Assembly (NCBI GenBank): GCA_048550035.1
Contig: JBLYYQ010000072.1
Span: 1-20,608, forward strand
Length of the DNA: 20,608 bases
DNA from: JBLYYQ01 sp048550035
GTDB taxonomy: Bacteria > Nitrospinota_A > UBA7883 > JBLYYQ01
Reading direction: 5' to 3'
Shown: positions 7,433-15,107 of the stretch, one piece after another
How the letters are laid out: each line of letters opens with the position of its first letter
Position numbering within the stretch: position 1 is the stretch's first letter
Made by a program: the position numbers and the translations under genes
Notes under the pieces: generated by a model
Database searches by the model: none
What the model saw: only the letters and a program-made list of their open reading frames with translations
Told to the model about the DNA's origin: nothing

Positions 7433-7534
7433 AAGATTTTTTCAACTCTCTTCTGGCAATTTTGGATCTTCTACTATTTAAACTATCAATATAGTCATTG
7501 CCAGCTCTTTATCAATATCAAAACGACTATCCAT
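7422..7534 (-). pseudogene. Possible small gene broken or shifted by one frameshift, between lnt and the CDF gene
   Basis: The 169-nt lnt-CDF gap holds no intact sizeable gene. An ATG at 7534 reads MDSRFDIDKELA and then only six more codons before a stop. Moving one base back at the GCAATGAC site gives a frame that continues NDYIDSLNSRRSKIARRELKKSYAR and stops at 7422, overlapping the CDF start by 11 nt. The joined product is a plausible charged helical peptide of about 37 aa. It may be a decayed gene, a sequencing error, a programmed frameshift or coincidence. I do not recognise the family. Confidence 0.25.
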
Positions 7535-7601
7535 CCAAGCTATTTTCTCTTGTTATGAGCTTTCAGAGGATAGCATGCTCTTTTTACAGACGCACTTATT
7601 A

Positions 7602-9257
7602 TTAATCCTTTAGCCGAAATAATATTAGTATATCTTGCCAGCAGGTAGCTACAATTATGAGTGTAACTAACCCACAAAATGACTCAAATAGATATCCGAT
7701 TCGATTAAAGAATGTTGGCGTTATATCCTGAATTGGTATTGATGCTAAAATAGCATCTTCTTCAAAAATTGTGGTACTTTCATCAATGGAGCCTGAGCTA
7801 CTAATTATTGCACTTATTCCTGTCTGAGCAGCACGTAAGATAAAAAGTCTATTTTCGACTGCTCGTAAGGTTGCAATCGCTAATGACTGTTCCGATGCAT
7901 CTGAAACACCAAACCAAGAGTCATTTGTAATATTAACTAGAAGGTTAGCTCCCATAGATGCAAGCTTTCTTGAGTAGTCAGGAAATATTATTTCAAAGCA
8001 TATCTGAATACCGATCGCAAGTGAGTTTGCTATCCTTAAACTGTTATCATTAGGAGGCATCTCAATATTTGGATCTCCGACCAGAAGATTTAATTTGTTA
8101 CCTGCCGTTATATGACCAACAGCAGCAGAGAGTTTCCCGATAAAAAAAAGTAGGTTTTCAAATGGGACATACTCTCCAAAAGGGACAAGATGAATCTTGT
8201 CATAATATTGCAGTCTCCCATCTGGAGTCACAAGCCAAGCTCGATTAATTACATCACCTCTCTTTGATCCCTTATTGCCACTATCTGCAAGCGAGCCAAA
8301 GATTAGATATATTTTTTCCTCTTTTGCAAGCGATATAATAAGATTGTCATAATAAGGTTCATTCCCAAAAAGGTATGGAATAGCAGCTTCTGGCCAGATA
8401 ATCAGCTTTGCTCCTAAGCTTGCAAATTTTTTTGATGATACTATGTAGTGGTTGATCTGGCTAGATCGATATTTAGGATTCCATTTGATTTTTTGGTCGA
8501 TGTTACCTTGTATAAGGGCAATAGTTAGATTTTCTTCGACCTGTTGATTCTTATTATTGATCTGCTCTAACCTAAAATGGCCATAAATTGGGAGTATTAA
8601 AGCTAATACTAATCCGATTAGTAATGGAGCTTTGATTGATGCAAAAGGTTTATTAAGAGAGAATTTATTGTATATTATATAACTAATGACGACATTAAAT
8701 CCGATGATAATAAAAGAGATAAATGATGCCCCAAATAGATCCGCAGCCTGAATAACAGGTAAGATTTTATATTGAGTTTGAGATACTGTTCCCCACGGAA
8801 ATGCGACATGTATCATTTTTGTTTTGAACAGCTCGGTTGTGACAAATATGAACGGAGTTAAAATGGATGCAAGTTTAAATCCGAATCGTTTCGTAATAAA
8901 AGTGACAAGAAAGGTAAATAAAGCAGAATAACTCCCTAAATAAATAACAAGTATAAAGAAAATCAGGATTGACAATAGTAGGTTAACTCCTGCAACATTA
9001 TGAATAGAGTTGATGATCCAGGGTATAGTGATAATGTAAAAAAGAGTTCCAAATAGGAGTCCAAATAGACTGCTTTTAAGTAGTGACTGATCTATAATCG
9101 AGATTAAAAGAGGGACAAAAGCGATCCAGGCAAGTAGTCCGATCTGATAATCAGGGAATGCCAAACTAAAAAGAATGGCCGCCAAAATAGGTAAGAGAGC
9201 CTGTAGTTTTAAGTAATAGTTACTACCAATAGTTAAATTTGTACTAAAAAAATTCAT
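7602..9257 (-). CDS. lnt: Apolipoprotein N-acyltransferase
   Basis: Adds the third acyl chain to the N-terminal cysteine of lipoproteins, the last maturation step before Lol sorting; an integral inner-membrane enzyme with a periplasmic nitrilase-like domain. At 551 aa it is slightly longer than E. coli Lnt (512). Hydrophobic segments occupy about 18-230, including IPWIINSIHN and the conserved AFPWGTVSQTQY (152-163). The nitrilase domain (about 244-500) has the catalytic triad Glu290 (IIWPEAAIP), Lys354 (YYDKIHLVPFGEYVP) and Cys420 (IQICFEIIFPD). NITNDSWFG follows, and a last membrane segment lies near 525-545. It is divergent from rodZ across 75 nt. It is strong evidence for an outer-membrane-bearing cell. 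CutE is an older name for the same protein. Confidence 0.95.
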   Translation of the reverse strand: MNFFSTNLTIGSNYYLKLQALLPILAAILFSLAFPDYQIGLLAWIAFVPLLISIIDQSLLKSSLFGLLFGTLFYIITIPWIINSIHNVAGVNLLLSILIFFILVIYLGSYSALFTFLVTFITKRFGFKLASILTPFIFVTTELFKTKMIHVAFPWGTVSQTQYKILPVIQAADLFGASFISFIIIGFNVVISYIIYNKFSLNKPFASIKAPLLIGLVLALILPIYGHFRLEQINNKNQQVEENLTIALIQGNIDQKIKWNPKYRSSQINHYIVSSKKFASLGAKLIIWPEAAIPYLFGNEPYYDNLIISLAKEEKIYLIFGSLADSGNKGSKRGDVINRAWLVTPDGRLQYYDKIHLVPFGEYVPFENLLFFIGKLSAAVGHITAGNKLNLLVGDPNIEMPPNDNSLRIANSLAIGIQICFEIIFPDYSRKLASMGANLLVNITNDSWFGVSDASEQSLAIATLRAVENRLFILRAAQTGISAIISSSGSIDESTTIFEEDAILASIPIQDITPTFFNRIGYLFESFCGLVTLIIVATCWQDILILFRLKD

Positions 9258-9298
9258 AAAATATCAACTGGCTCTAGTAAGAATCTATAAAGAAGGTT

Positions 9299-9328
9299 AG
9301 AATAACACTCTTTAATAAATTGTGACAA
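9299..9328 (-). promoter_or_regulatory. Possible lnt promoter
   Basis: On the minus strand, TTGTCA (complement of 9323-9328, 5/6 -35) is followed after 18 nt by TATTCT (complement of 9299-9304, 4/6 -10). It lies about 42 nt upstream of the lnt ATG, in the 75-nt spacer shared with rodZ. No convincing promoter for rodZ was found in the same spacer. Confidence 0.35.
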
Positions 9329-9332
9329 AAAC

Positions 9333-10250
9333 ATGGCAGAAAACTTAGGAGAAATTTTAAAGAAGGGGAGAATCGCCAAAGGTTTCTCTGTGGAGGAGTT
9401 TGCGGCTAAGAGCCGTATTAATGTAAAGTTTATAACTTCAGCTGAGGCTAATAAGCTAGAGGAGTTACCAGGCGATGTTTATATCAAAGGATTTTTGCGA
9501 ACATATGCTCAGTTTTTAGCACTTGATGAAGATCTCCTACTCAGATGTTACAACGAGATGAATGTTGAGCTTATAGATCGAACACCAAAGATGATTTCGA
9601 TCCCGCTTGAGAGGAACCGAGCTTGGATTCAAAAGCTTGTTTATACAACGGTTGCTATAATAATTCTTTTTATTATTGGAGTATCGCTTTTTTTCTCTGA
9701 TGAATACCAAAGTGGTCAATTACATATAAGAGAGAGCGAAGAACTAAGCGATTTGATGAATCAAGAGATAATTAGACCAAGCGATGTAATAGACATAGCT
9801 GATGTTGAAGATTTAGAGCTATTAGAAAAGAGTCTCGATATAAAGGAGGAAGATAGCGAGATAATAGTAGGAGATGTCGAACCTGACAAAGAAGAGTTAG
9901 TAGAGCGAAAAAAGAAGCGTAAAGTAGTAGCTCGCAAGGATAGTACTAGATCCAAGAATCTGATCAGCCCGAATGTTATAACTCAAAAGTTAGTTCGAAC
10001 AGCAAAGAGTGAATTAAAAATAGTCGCAACAGAGCGATGCTGGGTAAAATTGCAGGTAGATAATGGGAAGAGTAGAGAGTTTACACTAAAAGAAGGAGAG
10101 GAAATCAGTTTCCAAGTTAAAGATCAGTTTCTAATTTCAATAGGGAAAGCTTCTGAAATAGAGCTCTATATTAACGATGAGATCCATAAACTACCTGCTA
10201 CTGACAACAATGTTATTTTGGATATGATGGTTGTGTTGAGTCATATTTAA
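9333..10250 (+). CDS. rodZ: RodZ-like cytoskeletal protein (HTH, one TM helix, DUF4115)
   Basis: RodZ links the MreB cytoskeleton to the cell-wall elongation machinery across the inner membrane. This 305-aa protein has the full architecture. An N-terminal Xre-like HTH domain (about 5-75) includes LGEILKKGRIAKGFSVEEFA and LPGDVYIKGFLRTYAQFL, which is very typical of RodZ. One TM helix spans about 101-121. A periplasmic linker runs to about 225, strongly acidic at first (130-190) and then basic (KKKRKVVARK). A C-terminal DUF4115 beta domain spans about 228-300 (ERCWVKLQVDNG, then EFTLKEGEEISF). No good ribosome site precedes the ATG. It is probably the first gene of a plus-strand cluster with the PNP-like gene (22 nt later), a leader ORF, the FHA gene and nadB. 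A membrane-bound transcription factor is an alternative, but the DUF4115 tail favours RodZ. Confidence 0.88.
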   Translation: MAENLGEILKKGRIAKGFSVEEFAAKSRINVKFITSAEANKLEELPGDVYIKGFLRTYAQFLALDEDLLLRCYNEMNVELIDRTPKMISIPLERNRAWIQKLVYTTVAIIILFIIGVSLFFSDEYQSGQLHIRESEELSDLMNQEIIRPSDVIDIADVEDLELLEKSLDIKEEDSEIIVGDVEPDKEELVERKKKRKVVARKDSTRSKNLISPNVITQKLVRTAKSELKIVATERCWVKLQVDNGKSREFTLKEGEEISFQVKDQFLISIGKASEIELYINDEIHKLPATDNNVILDMMVVLSHI

Positions 10251-10272
10251 AACTTATTAAAGGTTATAAATA

Positions 10273-11607
10273 GTGGAAGAAAAAGAAAAAAGCAGGACAC
10301 TTAAGCGTTCAGTAACAAGACGTTCTACGACATTAGTACGTAAAAAGGGAGTTACGAATGCGAAGTCTGCAACCAAGAAGATATCGAAAGCCAACGAGGG
10401 AACTGTTTCAAAAAGAGTTAATAATAGTGATGAGCCTGTTATTATGGCTAACAGTAAAGCAAGGAGTGCAAAAGTGGCGACAAAGAAGGTAAAGCCAACC
10501 AAAGCACGAACAAGCACGAGGAGTAAAAGTAGCACAAATCAGAGTAGTGGATCAGGTACTAGGCGGAAGCTATCAGCTCGAGTTGATAATCAATATGTAG
10601 CACTACCTGATGGGACAATGGCATTGTCTAATCGAAAGGTCAAACCGGCCGCGAAAGCAAAAAAGACTCAATCCTCTAATCGATCTACTAGCAGGGCAAG
10701 GTATGAAGCAGGTCCTGGTCCTGCAGCTGTTTCAGGTATAGGAGGAAGCAGTTTAAGTAGCGATGATCAGATGAACATAGCATTGCTGAAACGAAAGAGA
10801 AGATCAGCTCTGACCTACCTAAAGCGTAAGATAAAGATAGCACCTAAGAGTGCAATAGTGTTAGGTAGTGGGTTAGGTCGTTTGTGCGAGTTAGTTTCTG
10901 CCCCTGTGGTGGTAGATTATAATGCAATACCAGGTTTTGGGAAGCCATTGACAGCAGGTCATGCAGGAGAGCTAGTAGCTGGAGTGATAGATAATGAGCC
11001 GGTAATTATTGCATCTGGTCGATCACACTACTATGAAACAGCAGATATGGAAGAGCTTCTAGCTCCAATTGAGACTCTCTTAGCGTTAGGAATCAAACGT
11101 ATAATATTGACTACGGTAGCTAGTAGTATACGTAAGGGGTTGAATAGAGGTGACATAATGTTGGTAGAGGACCATATTAATCTTATGGGTGATAATCCTT
11201 TTTTCGGGAGAGATCCATCAGTAGATGAGACAATTTTTTCAAATATGGATGATATTTACGATCCTGAGATATTAAAAAAAGGGTCATCGATTACTAAACG
11301 GGCCAGGTTGGACTATAACAGGGGAATTATAGGAGGGCTAAAAGGTCCTATTTTTGAAACAGAAGCAGAACGAAACATGTTAAGAAATTTTGGGATAGAT
11401 GCAATTTCTATGTCGATTGTTCCAGAAGCGATAATTTCAAGGTATGCAAATGCTAAAGTGATAGGAGTTGCCTTGATAACCGATAACGGACGGACAGAAG
11501 AGCCAATAAGTGTAAAAGGGAGACGAAACTATAAATCAACTGATATAGCAACAGAGAAGATAGAGTCACTCAAACGTTTGATTTTGACCTTATTTAAGTC
11601 ATGGTAA
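10273..11607 (+). CDS. Purine nucleoside phosphorylase-like protein with a long basic N-terminal tail
   Basis: A trimeric-type (class I) PNP domain occupies about 175-440, following a 165-residue low-complexity tail rich in Lys, Arg, Ser, Thr and Ala. PNPs cleave purine nucleosides with phosphate. Conserved features are LGSGLG (197-202, phosphate), GHAGELV (His230), GRSHYYE (Arg250, His252, Tyr254), GDIMLVEDHINLMGDNPF, GPIFETEAE (Glu362) and MSIVPE (Met380). Changed features are TNAAGG, which reads TVASSI (281-286); the purine-binding Asn of ITN, which is Asp404; and the late ribose-binding His, which has no clear equivalent. Activity and specificity are therefore uncertain. The start is a GTG with a good AAAGG site 9 nt upstream. 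An internal ATG at 10771 would give a tail-less PNP of normal size but lacks a ribosome site. The frame stays open throughout, so the fusion looks real. Neighbours are rodZ 22 nt upstream and an FHA gene downstream. Confidence 0.85.
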   Translation: MEEKEKSRTLKRSVTRRSTTLVRKKGVTNAKSATKKISKANEGTVSKRVNNSDEPVIMANSKARSAKVATKKVKPTKARTSTRSKSSTNQSSGSGTRRKLSARVDNQYVALPDGTMALSNRKVKPAAKAKKTQSSNRSTSRARYEAGPGPAAVSGIGGSSLSSDDQMNIALLKRKRRSALTYLKRKIKIAPKSAIVLGSGLGRLCELVSAPVVVDYNAIPGFGKPLTAGHAGELVAGVIDNEPVIIASGRSHYYETADMEELLAPIETLLALGIKRIILTTVASSIRKGLNRGDIMLVEDHINLMGDNPFFGRDPSVDETIFSNMDDIYDPEILKKGSSITKRARLDYNRGIIGGLKGPIFETEAERNMLRNFGIDAISMSIVPEAIISRYANAKVIGVALITDNGRTEEPISVKGRRNYKSTDIATEKIESLKRLILTLFKSW

Positions 11608-11634
11608 TCAAAAGTATTGAAATAGGAAATTATA

Positions 11635-11694
11635 ATGGCTAAAATTGGGAACGAAGTTTTTCCTGATATTGAAGTAGTATATAAAGAATATTAA
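11635..11694 (+). CDS. 19-aa leader ORF coupled to the FHA gene
   Basis: ATG at 11635 preceded by AGGA about 8 nt upstream, the best ribosome site in this stretch. It encodes MAKIGNEVFPDIEVVYKEY and stops with TAA exactly where the FHA ATG begins (TAAATG, no spacer). The FHA gene has only a weak AAAGAA site of its own, so termination-reinitiation from this short ORF is a reasonable reading. It lies 27 nt after the PNP-like stop. I do not recognise the peptide; it may act only through being translated. The shared start MAK and the similar position could also reflect a decayed gene start. Confidence 0.5.
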   Translation: MAKIGNEVFPDIEVVYKEY

Positions 11695-12468
11695 ATGGCA
11701 AAGTTAATAATATCTACCAAAGATAAAGTATTACAGAGCGTAGAACTTAGGAAGACAATCACGCTCGGTCGAGAAGTTGGCGATATAGTGATAAAGAATC
11801 CAGCGATCAGTGCAAGGCACCTTCGGATAAAGAAAGATAATGATACATATAGTGTTGACGATCTAAATTCAACTAACGGTACATATGTCAATGACAGTAA
11901 GATAACGACACATAAGCTCAAATCAGGAGATGTAATAACAGTAGGTAAGTTCAATCTTAAATTTTTTGATCCAAAGGAAGAGGAGCAGGCAGCAAAGTCA
12001 TCATCATTTAGCCAAGTAGATGATTTAGGTGGCAAGACAATGGTAATAAATAGTGCAGATGTAAAAGCGATGTTAGAGGCAAAGCATCCTCCAACAGGCT
12101 TAGATTCAAAATGGGAGTCGCCAGAATCTCCTGCCGCCGGTCCATTGCCAAAAAAACCTCAGGCTCCCCAAGCTCCAAAACAGGCAACAGATCCACTTTT
12201 AATATTTTTGAGCCCCACAGGTACCCCCAAGATAATTAAACTTACTAAAGATACTACATTAATCGGCTCTGCCCCCAATGCAGATATAAAGGTTAGGGGA
12301 GGGTCAATTGGCTCAATAGCAGTGATTATCCAGAAGAGCAGTATGATGATCACCTTTCAAGGTGGTGAGGCAAAATTAAAGGTCAATGATAAAGAAGTAA
12401 CAAGTCACAAGTTAGAAGATAAGGACAAATTTTCGATTGGTCCATACATGTTTGAATTTAGAAACTAA
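11695..12468 (+). CDS. Tandem FHA-domain protein
   Basis: FHA domains bind phosphothreonine peptides, so this 257-aa cytoplasmic protein is probably a phospho-dependent adaptor. FHA1 (about 1-92) is complete: LGREVGDIVIKNPAIS with Gly25 and Arg26, SARH (39-42), DLNSTNGTYVN with Asn61 and Gly62, and LKSGDVITVGKFNLKF. A linker (93-165) holds GGKTMVINSADVKAML and then a Pro/Ala-rich stretch. The C-terminal part (about 168-256) follows the FHA pattern (TLIGSAPNADIKVRGG, then KLKVNDKEV and DKFSIGPYMFEF) but lacks the Arg after the first Gly, the SxxH motif and the NG turn. It is likely a degenerate second FHA. No Ser/Thr kinase or phosphatase is in the window. A leader ORF abuts the start, rodZ and the PNP-like gene lie upstream, and nadB follows after 60 nt. 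Confidence 0.88.
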   Translation: MAKLIISTKDKVLQSVELRKTITLGREVGDIVIKNPAISARHLRIKKDNDTYSVDDLNSTNGTYVNDSKITTHKLKSGDVITVGKFNLKFFDPKEEEQAAKSSSFSQVDDLGGKTMVINSADVKAMLEAKHPPTGLDSKWESPESPAAGPLPKKPQAPQAPKQATDPLLIFLSPTGTPKIIKLTKDTTLIGSAPNADIKVRGGSIGSIAVIIQKSSMMITFQGGEAKLKVNDKEVTSHKLEDKDKFSIGPYMFEFRN

Positions 12469-12528
12469 ACAAACTTCTCTTTTCTGACAAGCAATCCAAC
12501 CATATAATCAAAGTCAAAGGCAAGGCGT

Positions 12529-14166
12529 ATGGAGGTGATAGAGACTGATATTTTAATAATCGGTTCTGGCATAGCAGGTCTCACATTTGCTCTTCATAGT
12601 GGCTCTGATAAGAGAGTAACTATTGTCACAAAACGATCGGCAACTGATTCTAATACAGCATACGCACAAGGAGGAATTGCTGCAGTATTAGGAGATAATG
12701 ATTCAGTAGAATCGCACAGAGCAGATACAATATTGGCCGGTTCAAATTTATCAGATGAGGAAGCGGTTGATATATTAGTTAACGATAGCAAAAGGGTAAT
12801 CAACTGGTTAGAGGAGCTAAATGTAACGTTTGCGACTACTAAAAGAGGCAAATATGATTTAGGTCAAGAGGGAGGGCATACATATCGCCGTGTGGCGCAC
12901 ACTAACGATCAGACTGGGCTAGAAATCGTCACCGCAGCATTAAACATGGCTAGGAGCCGATCTAATATCAAAATATTAGAAGATCATATTGCAATCAATC
13001 TGATAAGTAGAGCTACGATAGATAATAAAGTCAAAGCTGGCACTGTTGATGATAAAGTACTAGGGGTATACCTACTAGAGACTAAGAACAATAAAATTTT
13101 AGCAATCAGTGCGAAAGTAACAGTGATCGCAACCGGCGGAGCTGGGAAAGTTTTTTTCTATACTTCAAATCCAGATGTAGCATCAGGAGATGGGATATCA
13201 TTAGCATATAGAGCATCGGCTCTGATTGCAAACATGGAATTTGTTCAATTTCACCCTACATGCTTGTACCATCCGTTAGCAAAATCGTTTTTGATAAGCG
13301 AAGCGACTAGAGGCGAGAAAGCCGAACTGTTAACAGCTGATGGAAGAGCCTTTATGCAGAACTATCATAAGCTAGGATCGTTAGCTCCACGAGATGTAGT
13401 AGCAAGGGCAATCGATCAACAGATGAAAAAAGATGGCTCAGATTATGTTCTACTTGATACCACCAGAATTGATCCAGACTATTTTAAGAGGCGATTCCCT
13501 TCAATCTATTCTACCTGTCGGCGGTATGGATACGATCCGACCAAAGAACCAATTAATGTTGCACCAGCAGCACATTATATCTGTGGTGGTATTAAGACTA
13601 ATCTACATGCTCAAAGCTCACTTGCGAATCTTTTTGCTGTTGGTGAAGCAGCTTCAACCGGAGTTCATGGTGCAAACCGTCTTGCCAGCAATTCATTGCT
13701 AGAGGCAATTGTGTTTGCAAAGCGAGGTGCGATAAAAGCAGATGAGCTATTGGAGAATGCCTCTTTTGAATCGTTTACTATACCACGTTGGAACAAAGGA
13801 TCAGCTGCTGATGATGATGAGAAGGTTGTCATTCAATATATGTGGGATGAGGTTCGGCGTCTAACCTGGAACTATCTTGGTATTGCAAGGACTAATAAAA
13901 GGTTATACCGTGCAAAAAGGCGATTAATTAATCTTAAAGAGGAGGTTAATAAATATTATTGGCAATTTACTTTAACAAGTGATGCGGTCGAGCTACGAAA
14001 TCTTGTAGATTGCGCATCAATCATGGTTGAATCTGCGCTGGCAAGACGAGAATCAGTAGGACTACATTATAATCTTGATTATCCTTATCGCTTAGATGAA
14101 GAGTCTGCAACTAAAACAACAATTGTAAGTAAAGAATCGATGCAAGCCAATGGATGGTCTTGGTGA
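12529..14166 (+). CDS. nadB: L-aspartate oxidase
   Basis: FAD-dependent oxidation of L-aspartate to iminoaspartate, the first step of de novo NAD synthesis; cytoplasmic, 545 aa against 540 in E. coli. The FAD-binding start is DILIIGSGIAGL (7-18), with SNTAYAQGGIAAV (41-53) and VIATGGAGKVFF (199-210). Active-site residues match E. coli NadB: Glu114 in LGQEGGHTYRR, His242 in FHPTCLY, Arg288 in PRDVVARA, His349 in PAAHYICGG and Arg384 in GANRLASNS. The glutamate in QEGGH separates NadB from succinate dehydrogenase and fumarate reductase flavoproteins. The C-terminal helical domain is present. The quinolinate synthase gene nadA and nadC are not in the window. It is the last gene of the rodZ-PNP-FHA cluster. 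Its TGA directly abuts the convergent larE stop, with no room for a terminator. Confidence 0.95.
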   Translation: MEVIETDILIIGSGIAGLTFALHSGSDKRVTIVTKRSATDSNTAYAQGGIAAVLGDNDSVESHRADTILAGSNLSDEEAVDILVNDSKRVINWLEELNVTFATTKRGKYDLGQEGGHTYRRVAHTNDQTGLEIVTAALNMARSRSNIKILEDHIAINLISRATIDNKVKAGTVDDKVLGVYLLETKNNKILAISAKVTVIATGGAGKVFFYTSNPDVASGDGISLAYRASALIANMEFVQFHPTCLYHPLAKSFLISEATRGEKAELLTADGRAFMQNYHKLGSLAPRDVVARAIDQQMKKDGSDYVLLDTTRIDPDYFKRRFPSIYSTCRRYGYDPTKEPINVAPAAHYICGGIKTNLHAQSSLANLFAVGEAASTGVHGANRLASNSLLEAIVFAKRGAIKADELLENASFESFTIPRWNKGSAADDDEKVVIQYMWDEVRRLTWNYLGIARTNKRLYRAKRRLINLKEEVNKYYWQFTLTSDAVELRNLVDCASIMVESALARRESVGLHYNLDYPYRLDEESATKTTIVSKESMQANGWSW

Positions 14167-15021
14167 TTAGTTAAATGATCCTTGCTGGTATCCATTAAGA
14201 TCGACTGTCACAAACTTAAATCCTAAACTTTTGAGATAAGCGAGAATACTTTCTCTAATATCATTATTTAAGAGTGTTGCAATTTCGTCTCTTGCGACTT
14301 CAATTCTTACAAGATCAGCTGCAACTCTAACTCTAACAGTCTTAAATGCAAATGATTTAATATGTTCTTCAGCTAGTTCAATCTTATAAAGGAGTTCGTT
14401 GGTTATTTTATTACCATAAGCAACTCTAGATGCAAGACAAGCGGTCGCAGGCTTTGCCCAGTTGGGTAATGCTAGCTTTTTAGCAATTTTTCTGACATCA
14501 GATTTAACAAATTTAGATTCTAATAATGGACTCTCTACCCCATTTTCTTTGGCAGCTTTTGAGCCTGGTCTATAATCAAAGCTATCATCAAAGATAGTCC
14601 CATCAAAAATGACATCAAACCTCTTTTGATCTTTTAACTTCATCAGATGGCTATATAAATCGCTTTTGCAAAAATAACATCGATCTTTACTATTTGCTTG
14701 ATAGTCCTGATTATCTATCTCTGTGGTATTGATAGTAATATGTTGAATGTTGAATTTTTTTGCAATCTCGGTAGATAATAGTAGATCTTTTTTTATTAAT
14801 GAATGTGAGTTGCCAGTGACTCCAATTATTGATCCTTCTTCATATATTAGTGAGCTAATCGCAAGTAATAAAGAGCTATCTACTCCACCAGAAAATGCAA
14901 CAAGCGCCGATTGATATTGAGATAGAAATTTGCAAAGCAGACGAAGCCTATCTTGAATTGTAGGCTCGTCATTAAAGCTAGCTATTAAATTATCGATCTG
15001 AACCGTTTCTGATATTCTCAT
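14167..15021 (-). CDS. larE: LarE-like ATP-dependent sacrificial sulfur transferase
   Basis: LarE adenylates the biosynthetic precursor of the nickel-pincer nucleotide (NPN) cofactor of lactate racemase and related enzymes, and donates sulfur to it. With the start at 15021 it is 284 aa, close to the usual 275 or so. The PP-loop is SGGVDSS (44-50), preceded by ALVAF. DRCYFCKSDLY (113-123) and KPATACLASRVAYG (190-203) are family signatures. The Cys in ACLASR (Cys195) sits where the sacrificial cysteine of Lactobacillus LarE lies. A longer frame opens at 15123, but its extra 34 residues are hydrophobic, unlike LarE, and include promoter sequence. No larB, larC, racemase or nickel transporter is visible. 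It is convergent with nadB with abutting stops, and divergent from the LeuT-like gene. A general PP-loop ATPase of another role remains possible. Confidence 0.87.
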   Translation of the reverse strand: MRISETVQIDNLIASFNDEPTIQDRLRLLCKFLSQYQSALVAFSGGVDSSLLLAISSLIYEEGSIIGVTGNSHSLIKKDLLLSTEIAKKFNIQHITINTTEIDNQDYQANSKDRCYFCKSDLYSHLMKLKDQKRFDVIFDGTIFDDSFDYRPGSKAAKENGVESPLLESKFVKSDVRKIAKKLALPNWAKPATACLASRVAYGNKITNELLYKIELAEEHIKSFAFKTVRVRVAADLVRIEVARDEIATLLNNDIRESILAYLKSLGFKFVTVDLNGYQQGSFN

Positions 15022-15107
15022 TTCAAGGATAGTTATAACATTAAATAGTAGATAAGCGAATAGGAAAGCTGTTAACCTTAACGAATCTAAAAAAATCAAA
15101 TTAACCA

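Noticed and set aside
10257..10535. 92-codon open frame antisense to the basic tail
   Set aside because: A run of Leu/Val/Ala is the expected mirror of Lys/Arg/Ser-rich codons on the other strand. The sense frame continues into a clear PNP domain.
12529..14166. Succinate dehydrogenase or fumarate reductase flavoprotein
   Set aside because: The QEGGH glutamate and overall length match L-aspartate oxidase, and no iron-sulfur or membrane subunit gene is adjacent.
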